From: Bacillus mycoides
GTDB lineage: Bacteria > Bacillota > Bacilli > Bacillales > Bacillaceae_G
Direction of reading: 5' to 3'
Length of the DNA: 64,000 nt
NCBI RefSeq assembly: GCF_018742245.1
Contig: NZ_CP036132.1
Span: forward strand, 367,001 to 431,000
Shown: piece by piece, positions 26,929-35,604 of the stretch
How the letters are laid out: each line of letters starts with the position of its first letter
Position numbering within the stretch: position 1 is the first letter of the stretch
Program-made: the position numbers and the translations under genes
Notes under the pieces: generated by a model
Told to the model about the DNA's origin: nothing
Databases searched by the model: none
Seen by the model: the letters and a program-made list of their open reading frames with translations, nothing else

Positions 26929-26969
26929 GGCTTTTAGAAAACGTTTACATTTAGTGTGGAGGGGAAACC

Positions 26970-28199
26970 ATGTCTAAGTTCACGAAGTATTTTTTAATGG
27001 AAGCTAAAGATGTGATTACATATGTGCAAGAGAAATTACCCAAGTTCGAACATGTAAAGGGGCTAAAGTGTAAAGAAATAGGTGATGGTAATTTAAATTA
27101 TGTGTTCCGCGTTTGGGATGAACAGAAGAACATTTCTGTCATTGTAAAGCAAGCTGGGGATACAGCGCGTATTTCAGATGAGTTTAAGTTGTCGACGAAT
27201 CGAATCCGTATAGAATCAGATGTTTTGCGATTAGAAGGAGAGTTAGCATCTGGACTCGTGCCAAATGTATATTTGTTTGATAGTGTGATGAATTGTTGCG
27301 TGATGGAAGATTTATCAGATCACACAATATTGCGCACAGCACTCATAAATCATCAAATGTTTCCGAAGCTTGCTGATGATTTAACTACTTTTATGGTAAA
27401 CACTCTTCTATTAACATCAGATGTTGTAATGAATCATAAAGAGAAGAAGGAACTCGTGAAGAATTATATAAATCCTGAGTTATGTGAGATTACAGAGGAC
27501 CTCGTATATTCAGAGCCATTCACAAACCATAATAAACGCAACGAATTGTTTCAATTAAATGAAGGTTGGATTAGGGAGCATATTTATAGTGATAAAGAGC
27601 TTCGTATGGAAGTAGCAAAACTTAAGTTTTCGTTTATGACGAATGCACAAGCGCTACTTCATGGTGATTTACATACTGGTTCTGTTTTTGTAAAAAGTGA
27701 TTCTACAAAGGTTATTGATCCTGAATTTGCTTTTTATGGACCTATGGGATATGACGTTGGAAATATAATGGCAAATTTAATGTTTGCATGGGTGAATGCA
27801 GATGCAGTGATGCAATCTGGTATTGAGAAAGATACATATATGAACTGGATAGAATCTACCATGATAGATGTAATTGATTTATTTAAGAAGAAGTTTTTAG
27901 ATGCTTGGGATATTCATGTGACAGAGATTATGGCGAAGGAAGAAGGCTTTAACCGAGTTTATTTACAATCTGTATTAGAGGATACAGCTGCAGTGACGGG
28001 TCTTGAGTTAATTCGTCGTATTGTTGGTCTAGCGAAGGTAAAGGATATGACTTGTATTGAGAATGACGCAGAGCGTGCTAGAGCGGAGCGAATTTGTCTT
28101 CAAGTAGCGAAGAAGTTTATTTTACAAGCGAATCAATATAAAACAGGTAGCAGCTTTGTAGAAACGTTAAAAAAACAGTCAATGCATAGTGCGAAATAA
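26970..28199 (+). CDS. drdK: 5-deoxyribose kinase DrdK (5-methylthioribose kinase family)
   Basis: A 409-residue kinase of the MtnK / choline-kinase-like fold. The Brenner-type catalytic segment is [14 protein letters not shown] (about 229-242), followed by [16 protein letters not shown] with the metal-binding Asp; the N-lobe has [13 protein letters not shown] as the nucleotide loop. By sequence it would be called MtnK, but the two genes downstream are an MtnA-like isomerase and a class II aldolase, the trio described in B. thuringiensis as the 5-deoxyribose disposal pathway, and no SAM-box precedes it as would be expected for methionine salvage. Product: 5-deoxyribose 1-phosphate. GGAGGGG precedes ATG 26970. 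Confidence 0.85.
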   Translation: MSKFTKYFLMEAKDVITYVQEKLPKFEHVKGLKCKEIGDGNLNYVFRVWDEQKNISVIVKQAGDTARISDEFKLSTNRIRIESDVLRLEGELASGLVPNVYLFDSVMNCCVMEDLSDHTILRTALINHQMFPKLADDLTTFMVNTLLLTSDVVMNHKEKKELVKNYINPELCEITEDLVYSEPFTNHNKRNELFQLNEGWIREHIYSDKELRMEVAKLKFSFMTNAQALLHGDLHTGSVFVKSDSTKVIDPEFAFYGPMGYDVGNIMANLMFAWVNADAVMQSGIEKDTYMNWIESTMIDVIDLFKKKFLDAWDIHVTEIMAKEEGFNRVYLQSVLEDTAAVTGLELIRRIVGLAKVKDMTCIENDAERARAERICLQVAKKFILQANQYKTGSSFVETLKKQSMHSAK

Positions 28200-28208
28200 G
28201 GGGAGAAG

Positions 28209-29255
28209 ATGATGACAGAGCAATTAATACCAATTCAGTGGAAAGATGATGCTTTAGTGTTATTGGATCAAACGGTATTACCGAACGAAGTAGTCTATGA
28301 ATCTTTTAAAACGGCTGAGGGTGTGTGGGATGCGATTCAAGTAATGAAAGTACGAGGAGCGCCGGCAATAGGTGTTTCAGCAGCCTACGGTGTGTATTTA
28401 GGGGTAAATGAAGTTACTAAAAGTTCGGCGGAAGAATTCATATCGGAAGTAAAAAAGGTATGTGCATACTTAGCGACATCAAGACCGACGGCAGTAAATT
28501 TATTTTGGGCGCTTGAAAGAATGGAAAGTGTAGCGAAAGAGAATGCTCACTTATCAATTGCGCAGTTGAAAGATAGATTATTAGAAGAAGCAAAAGAGAT
28601 TCATAGAGAAGATGAAGAAATTAACCGTCAAATTGGAGAACATGCATTAACATTATTTCATGATGGCATGGGGGTATTAACGCATTGTAATGCAGGTGCG
28701 TTAGCAACGACTAAGTATGGTACTGCGACAGCTCCAATGTACTTAGCGAAAGAAAAAGGATGGGACTTAAAAATCTATTCGGATGAAACACGCCCTAGAT
28801 TACAAGGTTCAACGTTAACAGCATTAGAACTGCAGCGAGCGGGAATTGATGTAACGGTCATTACAGATAATATGGCAGCAATGGTCATGTCACAAGGGAA
28901 AATTGATGCAGTAATCGTTGGATGTGATCGTGTAGCAGCAAATGGGGATGTAGCAAATAAAATTGGAACATTAGGTGTGTCGATTTTGGCTAAATATTAT
29001 AACATTCCGTTTTATGTAGCAGCACCAACGCCGACAATTGATTTGAAAACACTGACAGGAAAAGAAATTCCAATTGAAGAAAGGGATGCTTCTGAAGTGA
29101 TTAATCGTTTCGGACAATACTCTGCTCCGCAAGAAAGTAAAGTATACAATCCGGCATTTGATGTCACGCCATCTGACAATGTAACAGCGATTATTACGGA
29201 AAAAGGAATTGTGAAAGCACCGTTTACGGAGAATTTAAAAAAGCTATTTCAATAA
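28209..29255 (+). CDS. drdI: 5-deoxyribose-1-phosphate isomerase DrdI (MtnA family)
   Basis: A 347-348-residue aldose-ketose isomerase of the eIF2B-alpha/MtnA family, converting 5-deoxyribose 1-phosphate to 5-deoxyribulose 1-phosphate. Family motifs are [25 protein letters not shown] (active-site Cys), ETRPRLQG and the catalytic Asp in [19 protein letters not shown]. It starts 9 bases after drdK. Two adjacent ATG codons are possible; the second, at 28212, is better spaced from GGGGAG. The protein could also act on methylthioribose 1-phosphate, but the operon partner favours deoxyribose. Confidence 0.87.
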   Translation: MMTEQLIPIQWKDDALVLLDQTVLPNEVVYESFKTAEGVWDAIQVMKVRGAPAIGVSAAYGVYLGVNEVTKSSAEEFISEVKKVCAYLATSRPTAVNLFWALERMESVAKENAHLSIAQLKDRLLEEAKEIHREDEEINRQIGEHALTLFHDGMGVLTHCNAGALATTKYGTATAPMYLAKEKGWDLKIYSDETRPRLQGSTLTALELQRAGIDVTVITDNMAAMVMSQGKIDAVIVGCDRVAANGDVANKIGTLGVSILAKYYNIPFYVAAPTPTIDLKTLTGKEIPIEERDASEVINRFGQYSAPQESKVYNPAFDVTPSDNVTAIITEKGIVKAPFTENLKKLFQ

Positions 29256-29311
29256 GTAGATAGTTTTTTAGAAAAATAGTCATCATAAGCTTCATACTTA
29301 GGGGGATGTAT

Positions 29312-29953
29312 ATGTTACTGCAAAAAGAAAGAGAAGAAATTGTAGCGTACGGAAAGAAAATGATTTCTAGTGGTTTAACAAAGGGGACTGGCGGTAATAT
29401 TAGTATTTTTAATCGTGAACAAGGTCTTGTTGCAATTAGCCCAAGCGGTTTAGATTATTATGAAACGACGCCTGAAGATGTAGTTATATTGAATTTAGAT
29501 GGTGAAGTGATAGAGGGAGAGAGAAAACCATCAAGTGAATTAGATATGCATCTTATCTATTATAGAAATCGTGAAGATATAAATGCGCTTGTACATACAC
29601 ATTCTCCTTATGCGAAGACAATCGCATCATTAGGATGGGAACTTCCTGCTGTGTCATATTTAATTGCTTTTGCAGGTCCGAATGTCCGCTGTGCATCGTA
29701 TGAAACGTTTGGTACGAAGCAATTAGCAGAGGCTGCTTTTGAAGGAATGATTGATCGTCGTGCAGTTTTGCTTGCGAACCATGGTTTAATGGCTGGAGCG
29801 AATAATATAAAAATGGCGTTTACTATTGCAGAAGAAATAGAGTTTTGTGCTCAAATTTATTATCAAACGAAAAGTATCGGAGAACCGAAATTACTGCCAG
29901 AAGACGAGATGGAGAATTTGGCGAAGAAGTTTGAAGGGTATGGGCAGCAGTAG
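29312..29953 (+). CDS. drdA: 5-deoxyribulose-1-phosphate aldolase DrdA (class II, FucA-like)
   Basis: A 213-residue zinc aldolase of the class II aldolase/adducin family, cleaving 5-deoxyribulose 1-phosphate to dihydroxyacetone phosphate and acetaldehyde. Seen are the phosphate-binding GTGGNISI, SPSGLDY, the catalytic Glu in KPSSELDMHLIYY, the zinc His pair in VHTHSPYA and a third His in LLANHGLMAG. The open frame begins at ATG 29306, but GGGGG abuts that codon, whereas ATG 29312 has a 6-base spacing and is chosen. It closes the drd operon, which ends at a strong terminator. Confidence 0.88.
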   Translation: MLLQKEREEIVAYGKKMISSGLTKGTGGNISIFNREQGLVAISPSGLDYYETTPEDVVILNLDGEVIEGERKPSSELDMHLIYYRNREDINALVHTHSPYAKTIASLGWELPAVSYLIAFAGPNVRCASYETFGTKQLAEAAFEGMIDRRAVLLANHGLMAGANNIKMAFTIAEEIEFCAQIYYQTKSIGEPKLLPEDEMENLAKKFEGYGQQ

Positions 29954-29962
29954 AATGAAATG

Positions 29963-29998
29963 AAAACCCCCTCAAGAAAAAATCTTGAGGGGGTTTCT
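29963..29998. terminator. Bidirectional terminator
   Basis: AAAACCCCCTCAAGA pairs with TCTTGAGGGGGTTT around a short A-rich loop, between drdA and the convergent permease gene. Confidence 0.92.
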
Positions 29999-31006
29999 TT
30001 ATGCTTTCTTGAGCAACAAATACATAAAGTAAGGTGCACCAATTAAAGCAACGACAATACCAGCGGGAATACCGTTAGGTTCAACGATATTTCGTCCGAT
30101 TGTGTCTGCAAATAGTAATAGCCATCCACCAATTAAAACAGCGATTGGCATGAAGATTTGATGCCTTGGACCTACTAAAGATTTCGCGATGTGAGGAGCC
30201 ATTAGTCCAATAAAGCTAATGCCACCTGTTACAGAAACAGCAGCGGCAGCAAGTGCAACGGCTGCGATTAATAAGTATCTTCGCTCTTTTTCAATTTCAA
30301 TTCCAACACCGATTGCTACTGGCTCGTTTAATGCTAGTATATTTAATCGATTTGCTTTATAGAAGACAAATGGGATTAATACGATTAGCCAAGGAAGCAT
30401 TGCTAAAACAAATGTCCAGTCATCTCCCCAAATGTTTCCGGCAATCCATTTGGCGATAAAGTCCACTTTCATACGATCAGCGGATGAAATAAGGACAATC
30501 ATTATTCCAGATAGTGCAAATGAAAAACCGATGCCGGTTAATGTTAATCGTATTGGCTGAAGGCCGGTGGATTTACTATATGAAAATACGTAAATTAGAA
30601 CAGCTGTTAGAAACGCACCGATAAATCCAACAACTGGTAGTAGGTAAAGGAATGAACCTACGTCTATCGGGAAGTATAGAAAGAAAACAGAAACTGCAAC
30701 ACCAGCACCAGCGTTAATGCCGAGAATACCAGGTTCAGCTAAATCGTTTCGGGTAATACCTTGTAATACAGCACCTGATAAAGCGAGTGCCATACCAGCT
30801 AATAATGTAATGACGATTCTAGGTAGCCTTAAAGAATATAAAACGAATTCTTCTTTAAATGTACCTTGTCCCATAAGTGTTGGGATTAATCTGTCATAGG
30901 AGAGAGCGGCAGAACCGAGTCCCATTCCAATTACAATTGTTGTGATGGTAAGTATAAGTAATGCAAGTATGATAAGGCGTTGTTTCTTTAGAATAGATTG
31001 CATCAT
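29999..31006 (-). CDS. Iron-siderophore ABC transporter permease (FecCD family), subunit 2
   Basis: A 335-residue permease with about ten membrane helices. Typical FecCD signatures are SLRLPRIVITLLAGMALALSGAVLQG near residue 55-80, DLAEPGILGINAGAG, and the coupling region FIGLMAPHIAKSLVGPRHQ close to the C-terminus. It forms a heterodimer with the upstream permease, whose 3' end overlaps this gene by 4 bases (translational coupling). No ATPase gene is in the cluster, so an ATPase encoded elsewhere must energise it. Confidence 0.92.
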   Translation of the reverse strand: MMQSILKKQRLIILALLILTITTIVIGMGLGSAALSYDRLIPTLMGQGTFKEEFVLYSLRLPRIVITLLAGMALALSGAVLQGITRNDLAEPGILGINAGAGVAVSVFFLYFPIDVGSFLYLLPVVGFIGAFLTAVLIYVFSYSKSTGLQPIRLTLTGIGFSFALSGIMIVLISSADRMKVDFIAKWIAGNIWGDDWTFVLAMLPWLIVLIPFVFYKANRLNILALNEPVAIGVGIEIEKERRYLLIAAVALAAAAVSVTGGISFIGLMAPHIAKSLVGPRHQIFMPIAVLIGGWLLLFADTIGRNIVEPNGIPAGIVVALIGAPYFMYLLLKKA

Positions 31007-32043
31007 GAGAAAGTTCTTCCTCCTTTACGTACAATGAATAGGAAGAATGGTAATCCTACAATTGCGACGATTGCAGCAACTGGTGTTTCATACGGAGCGT
31101 TAATTGTACGTCCGATTGTATCTGCGAGCAGCATAAAGGAAGCACCAGCGATCGCTGACATCGGTATAACAAAACGGTAGTCTGGTCCAACGATTGGACG
31201 AACCATATGAGGTATCATTAAGCCGATAAATGCCATGTTTCCGACAAGCGCTACAGAAGCACCTGCAAGCAAGATAATAATGATAAATAAAATTGTTTTA
31301 ATGACGATAATTTTTTGACCGAGTCCAACGGCAACTTCTTCACTGAAACTAAGAACTGTTAATTTCTTTGCAAGTAAGATAGCGATAAATATACTTATTG
31401 AAATAACCGGAATAATAATTTTTAATTGACTCCAACTCGTTCCAATTACGCCCCCAGCCGTCCACATTGATACATCTTGTGAAATTTTAAAGTAAATGCC
31501 GACTCCTTCTGAAATTGCGAGTAGAAATGCTGAAACAGCAGCACCGGCTAATACAATTCGAAGGGGAGAAAGTCCGCCCTTTTTCACCATGCCAATTCCG
31601 AATACCATAATAGCGCCAATTGCAGCGCCGATAAAGCAAGCTAGTGTTAAGTAAAGGTAGCTTATAGAAGGATTGAAGGCAAGTGTTAGTGCAAGTGCAG
31701 CATTTGCACCGCCAGTTAAGCCTAGTAATCCCGGATCGGCAAGTGGGTTTCGAGTTAATCCTTGCATAATTGCACCAGAAACAGCGAGTCCAGCTCCTAC
31801 AAAAATAGCAGCAACTTCACGTGGTAAACGTATTTCACGCAGGATGGATAGCTTATCTCCTTTAGCAGAGGAAGTAAGTGCTAACCATACGTCTTTTATA
31901 GAAGTATCTGCAGCGCCTAACACCATTGCAAATATAAAAATAAGAAAGAATGCAATGATACTCAAAATTAATTTGTATGTAAAAGCGTTGGAACGTAGGT
32001 TGTCTTGCTCTTTTTTCATCAGTTTCACATCTTTTCTTTTCAT
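31003..32043 (-). CDS. Iron-siderophore ABC transporter permease (FecCD family), subunit 1
   Basis: A 346-residue FecCD permease with the same signatures: EIRLPREVAAIFVGAGLAVSGAIMQG, NPLADPGLLGLTGGANAA, and FIGLMIPHMVRPIVGPDYR. Start is uncertain: ATG 32043 and an in-frame ATG eight codons later both lack a clear ribosome site. It lies 48 bases after the binding-protein gene and overlaps the second permease gene by 4 bases, so all three are one transcript. FhuB/FhuG or FeuB/FeuC-type pairs are the closest named models. Confidence 0.91.
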   Translation of the reverse strand: MKRKDVKLMKKEQDNLRSNAFTYKLILSIIAFFLIFIFAMVLGAADTSIKDVWLALTSSAKGDKLSILREIRLPREVAAIFVGAGLAVSGAIMQGLTRNPLADPGLLGLTGGANAALALTLAFNPSISYLYLTLACFIGAAIGAIMVFGIGMVKKGGLSPLRIVLAGAAVSAFLLAISEGVGIYFKISQDVSMWTAGGVIGTSWSQLKIIIPVISISIFIAILLAKKLTVLSFSEEVAVGLGQKIIVIKTILFIIIILLAGASVALVGNMAFIGLMIPHMVRPIVGPDYRFVIPMSAIAGASFMLLADTIGRTINAPYETPVAAIVAIVGLPFFLFIVRKGGRTFS

Positions 32044-32091
32044 AGAATAAAGGAAGAGGAATTCTTAAATTAAGAATTCCTCATGTTTGTA

Positions 32092-33009
32092 TTATTGACC
32101 AAGAAAGCTCTTCTTGAAGAAGTCTAGTTGGAAATCTAATGTAAGTGGATCATTGAAATAGAATTCCATCATGTTTGCTTCATATACACGATTATTTTTT
32201 ACTGCTGGAATGTTTTTATATGATTCTGTCTCTTGGAATGAGTTATCAGTATCTTTGTTTTTACTTACGATTAAGTAATCACCAGCGAACTCAGGTAATA
32301 CCTCAGTAGATAATGCGTAGTATCCTTCTTTTAAAGCTTTTTCTTTTACTTTTTCAGGCATTTTTAATTTCATTTCTTGGTAAAGAATTTCTGTTCCACG
32401 GCCCCAGTTTTCGCCGTATACGTAAAGCTGTTTGTTGAAGTTTTCAACAACAGAAACTGTTGCATCTTCACCGATCTTCGCTTTAATGTCTTTTCCAGCT
32501 GTTTGTGCGCGTTTCTTGAAATCATCAACCCAAGTTTTTGCTTCTTTTTCTTTATTTAATAATTTACCGATTTCTAAGTGTTGTGTTAAGTAATCAACTT
32601 TTCCGTAAGTGTATGTTACAGTAGGAGCGATTTTCTTTAACTTATCAACATTTTTAATGTTTGATAACCCAATGATTAAATCTGGATTTAATTCAGCAAT
32701 TTTTTCAACATTCTCATCTGATACTTCAGCGACATTCTTCAGTTTGCTATCGAAACGTGGGTTTTGTTTAGACCATGAGTCTACCCCAACAAGGTTTACA
32801 CCTAATGACATTACGTTACCAGCGAATGATGATAAGACAACAACACGTTGTGGATTTGCTGGAACTTCTACTTTACCATTTTCTGATTGGTATGTAATTG
32901 TTTCTGATTTTTTACTTTTTGCGTCGTTCTTCTTGTCTGTTGAACCATTGCTACAAGCACTCATAACAAGGACGAACAGAACTGTTAGTGAAATAAATAA
33001 TTTTTTCAT
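32092..33009 (-). CDS. Siderophore-binding lipoprotein (FhuD/YxeB-like)
   Basis: A 305-residue substrate-binding protein of the periplasmic-binding type III fold. Lipobox MSAC (Cys19) is followed by a Lys/Ser-rich linker and then VEVPANPQRVVVLSS, the family start, GVDSWSKQNPRF and NPDLIIGLSN, with a long central helix linking the lobes. The pattern around SWSKQNP resembles hydroxamate binders such as FhuD and YxeB, so ferrichrome/ferrioxamine-type ligands are my guess over catecholates. AAAGGAG lies before ATG 33009. Iron control is supported by the Fur box at 33190. Confidence 0.87.
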   Translation of the reverse strand: MKKLFISLTVLFVLVMSACSNGSTDKKNDAKSKKSETITYQSENGKVEVPANPQRVVVLSSFAGNVMSLGVNLVGVDSWSKQNPRFDSKLKNVAEVSDENVEKIAELNPDLIIGLSNIKNVDKLKKIAPTVTYTYGKVDYLTQHLEIGKLLNKEKEAKTWVDDFKKRAQTAGKDIKAKIGEDATVSVVENFNKQLYVYGENWGRGTEILYQEMKLKMPEKVKEKALKEGYYALSTEVLPEFAGDYLIVSKNKDTDNSFQETESYKNIPAVKNNRVYEANMMEFYFNDPLTLDFQLDFFKKSFLGQ

Positions 33010-33189
33010 CGTCTTTCTCCTTTAGATAGATGATATGTGATATACAATAAATTGTTTAGCTTTAATCTTTTGAAAAGTTAGTGGTAATACAAAAGTCTTA
33101 TTAATAATCTTGAATATGAGATTTTACCATATAGTATTCACCATAGTAATAGAAGAAGATGTAATCTCACAGTTGCTAATAATTAACAA

Positions 33190-33208
33190 ATTGATAATGA
33201 TTATCAAT
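33190..33208. promoter_or_regulatory. Fur box 1, 19-bp palindromic
   Basis: ATTGATAATGATTATCAAT matches the classical Fur site (TGATAATGATTATCA core is perfect). It lies 180 bases upstream of the binding-protein gene and 130 bases upstream of the reductase gene, so it can control one or both. Confidence 0.9.
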
Positions 33209-33295
33209 ATTGATTCTTTAAATACTATAATTTTATATAGGTGTATTGTCAATAGTGATTTTGATTGTAAAATTTATAAAAACAAGTTATATTTT

Positions 33296-33315
33296 ATTGA
33301 GAATGATAATCAATG
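33296..33315 (+). promoter_or_regulatory. Fur box 2, upstream of ferredoxin-NADP reductase
   Basis: ATTGAGAATGATAATCAATG keeps the TGANAATNATNNTCA pattern with one departure. It ends 25 bases before the reductase start codon, at the expected promoter position. Confidence 0.8.
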
Positions 33316-33340
33316 ACTAATAGCTGAGGAGTGAGCTCGA

Positions 33341-34390
33341 ATGAATCAAGAAGAATTGTTTGATGTAACCGTGATAGGCGGAGGGCCTGCGGGGCTTTAT
33401 TCAGCTTTTTATAGTGGACTAAGAGAAATGAAAACGAAAATAATAGAATTTCAACCACAGTTAGGTGGAAAAATACATGTTTATCCGGAGAAAATGATTT
33501 GGGATATTGGCGGATTATTACCGGTTACTGGTGAGAAATTAATTGAGCAACTTGTACAACAAGGATTAACATTTCAGCCTGAAGTTGTATTGAATACAAA
33601 AATAGAATCAATTATTCGTAATCAGGATGGCATTTTTACGTTGAAAACAAGCTCTGGGGAAGAACATTTTTCAAAAACAGTGATCGTCGCAACTGGTAGT
33701 GGTATATTGAATCCACAAAAGTTATCAATTGAGGGTGCGGAGAGATTCGAAGTCTCAAATTTAAATTATACAGTTAAATCGTTAAAACGTTTCAAAGATA
33801 AAACGGTAATTATTTCAGGCGGAGGGAACTCTGCAATTGATTGGGCGAATGAATTAGAACCAATCGCGAAAAAAGTTTATTTAACATATAGAAAAGAAGA
33901 ATTATCTGGTCATGAAGCACAAGTAAAACAACTTATGAACAGTTCAGCGGAATGTTTCTTTAATACATCGATTACAAAATTAATTGCCGGTGATAACCAT
34001 GAAGCGATTGAACATGTAGAATTAACGAATCATGAAACTGGAGAGGTTTCGCATTTACCTGTTGAAGAAGTTATTATTAATCATGGATATGAACGTGACA
34101 TTACATTATTGGAAAATAGTGAGCTAGATGTCGCAATTGTGGATAATTACTTTATCGCTGGGAATGCAAATAGTGAGTCCTCGGTAGATGGATTATATGC
34201 CGCTGGAGATATTTTAAAGCATGAAGGGAAATTACATTTAATTGCAGGGGCGTTCCAAGATGCTGGAAATGCTGTGAATAAAGCGAAACAATTTATTCAA
34301 CCAGATGCAAGTGAGTACGGAATGGTTTCTTCGCATAATGAAGTATTTAAGAAGAGAAATCGAGAATTGATTAAGCAGATGATGAAATAA
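33341..34390 (+). CDS. Ferredoxin--NADP reductase, thioredoxin-reductase-like (YumC type)
   Basis: A 349-residue FAD enzyme of the TrxR-like FNR class, moving electrons between NADPH and ferredoxin or flavodoxin. FAD motif TVIGGGPAGLYSAF at the N-terminus, NADPH motif VIISGGGNSAIDWAN (about 160) and FAD end YAAGDILKHEGKLHLIAGAFQDA are present, but the CxxC of thioredoxin reductases is missing, as expected for FNR. B. cereus carries more than one FNR; this is probably the one next to iron uptake, under a Fur box, so it may supply electrons for iron release from siderophores. ATG 33341 follows GAGGAG. A terminator follows the gene. Confidence 0.9.
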   Translation: MNQEELFDVTVIGGGPAGLYSAFYSGLREMKTKIIEFQPQLGGKIHVYPEKMIWDIGGLLPVTGEKLIEQLVQQGLTFQPEVVLNTKIESIIRNQDGIFTLKTSSGEEHFSKTVIVATGSGILNPQKLSIEGAERFEVSNLNYTVKSLKRFKDKTVIISGGGNSAIDWANELEPIAKKVYLTYRKEELSGHEAQVKQLMNSSAECFFNTSITKLIAGDNHEAIEHVELTNHETGEVSHLPVEEVIINHGYERDITLLENSELDVAIVDNYFIAGNANSESSVDGLYAAGDILKHEGKLHLIAGAFQDAGNAVNKAKQFIQPDASEYGMVSSHNEVFKKRNRELIKQMMK

Positions 34391-34403
34391 TAAAGGAACA
34401 AGT

Positions 34404-34456
34404 ATACCCCCATTCACTTCTCTATTCGTATGGACGAGAGAGGTAAATGGGGGTTT
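34404..34456 (+). terminator. Terminator of the reductase gene
   Basis: ACCCCCATT...TTCTCT pairs with AGAGAGG...AATGGGGGT (two mismatches), followed by TTTTCC. Confidence 0.85.
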
Positions 34457-34565
34457 TCCTGTTTATTATATCTTCAATCATTATCATGACACCGATTTCA
34501 TTAGTTCATGTGACATGAACGTTTTATTTGTAATCTCTCTAGAAAACAATGAATTTAGGATTGGT

Positions 34566-34934
34566 TTATGCTGTCCCTTTTGCCTGTTCATTAGGAAATG
34601 GCATATTTAGTATAGATGCAATGTATTGTTTTCCATGTTTTCGAGCTAATGATTCTAATATTTGGCGAACGCGTTTTGTAAGATGACCTTGTTTTTTTAT
34701 AGACTCACAATATGCGTCATAGAAAACGTATTTAGCCCAAAGGAAATCATCTTGTTGGAATAAGAAATGATTTTTGTACCATTCGCCAATCGTATGATAG
34801 CAATTGCTTTCATGTACTGCTGCACTTTGTGAAAGAATACGATCGGATAAAGAATTAGATAGATGAGAAATTGTGTTTTCTGTTTCAACTCGTAATGTGT
34901 TTTCTAACATTGTAATGATGTGACGAGTAGCCAT
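34566..34934 (-). CDS. Hypothetical protein, unrecognised
   Basis: A 122-residue soluble, mostly helical protein. The first half is polar (VETENTISHLSNSLSDRILSQ); the second has an aromatic patch (YHTIGEWYKNHFLFQQDDFLWAKYVFYDAY) and a basic helix (LTKRVRQILESLARKHGKQY). I recognise no family and no catalytic motif. ATG 34934 has AAAGGAG at good spacing, so coding is well supported. It is isolated: a terminator of the reductase on one side and a divergent HTH gene on the other. Confidence 0.65.
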   Translation of the reverse strand: MATRHIITMLENTLRVETENTISHLSNSLSDRILSQSAAVHESNCYHTIGEWYKNHFLFQQDDFLWAKYVFYDAYCESIKKQGHLTKRVRQILESLARKHGKQYIASILNMPFPNEQAKGTA

Positions 34935-35125
34935 ATGTTAACTCTCCTTTGTGTAAATGGGTAATACCATTCTATATTTAAAAAAATACTTACTATACTA
35001 TTATACAATATATGGAATGCATCTACCTGCTTTTTAATTTGTATTTACAAAATCTTTTTTATTTGTTTACAAAAATAAAGTAAGATACAGTATATATATG
35101 AAAAAATAATAAAGGAATGAACACA

Positions 35126-35356
35126 TTGTATATAACAATAGAAGAGGCTGCGGAGTATTTGAAATTACCAAAATCGTATGTTGAAGACTTAATTCAGCAA
35201 AAGAAAGTGCGTGCACTGTTTGATGGAGAGCAATATTTAATAAACAAGGAACAGTTTAATACACATTTAGAACAAATGGAGAAATATAAGCAGTTAGTGG
35301 AAGAAATATTAAACGAACCAATTCCAGAAGATATGGATGTTAAAGACGAAGATTAA
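35126..35356 (+). CDS. Small excisionase-like helix-turn-helix protein
   Basis: A 76-residue protein with an N-terminal MerR/excisionase-type DNA-binding helix-turn-helix (ITIEEAAEYLKLPKSYVEDLIQQKKVRALFDGEQYLINKEQF), then a short coiled helix and an acidic tail. The frame opens at ATG 35117, but AAAGGA abuts that codon; TTG 35126 is at proper distance and gives a normal domain start. No integrase or phage gene is nearby, so it is likely a stand-alone regulator rather than an excision factor. It ends in a 24-bp perfect terminator stem. Confidence 0.72.
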   Translation: MYITIEEAAEYLKLPKSYVEDLIQQKKVRALFDGEQYLINKEQFNTHLEQMEKYKQLVEEILNEPIPEDMDVKDED

Positions 35357-35360
35357 ATTT

Positions 35361-35418
35361 ATAAAAATCCCCCGTATTAAGATATGCAGAAATGTATCTT
35401 AATACGGGGGATTTTTAT
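35361..35418 (+). terminator. 24-bp perfect terminator stem
   Basis: Arms 35361-35384 and 35395-35418 are exact inverted repeats around a 10-base loop, with a GC-rich CCCCCGTATT core and T/A flanks. It acts as a terminator of the HTH gene. Confidence 0.9.
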
Positions 35419-35536
35419 ATTAAGGGATGAAAAGGTCATCCGAAATCCTAGAGTTACTTTAAGGGAAAGAAGATTTTATAGGGATTAGTACTATTAGTTA
35501 AAAGCATATTTTTTTATACAGGGGACAAACATAGAG

Positions 35537-35564
35537 AACGTAACCTGTACAGATACATATACTA
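35537..35564 (+). promoter_or_regulatory. Putative sigma-K promoter of the coat gene cluster
   Basis: CATATACTA (35556-35564) fits the sigma-K -10 pattern CATANNNTA exactly, and AACG (35537-35540) fits the -35 ACM-type element at a 15-base spacing, about 40 bases before the first CotB-type gene. Mother-cell sigma factors drive coat genes in Bacillus. Confidence 0.55.
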
Positions 35565-35604
35565 TCAGTGCAAAAGCTTATAAATTAATGGAAGGGGTTT
35601 TCTC

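Noticed and set aside
26380..26969. SAM-box (S-box) riboswitch before the MtnK-like gene
   Set aside because: I looked for the conserved GAGGG...CTGGCCC and downstream segments expected for methionine-salvage genes; none are present. This supports the drd reading.
33110..33316. A 68-codon open frame in the Fur-box region
   Set aside because: It spans both Fur boxes and the promoter, has no ribosome site, and its composition is that of AT-rich noncoding sequence.
35126..35356. Excisionase-like gene as a sign of a prophage or integrative element
   Set aside because: No integrase, att-like repeats or phage genes are adjacent; small Xis-like HTH proteins are common as ordinary regulators.
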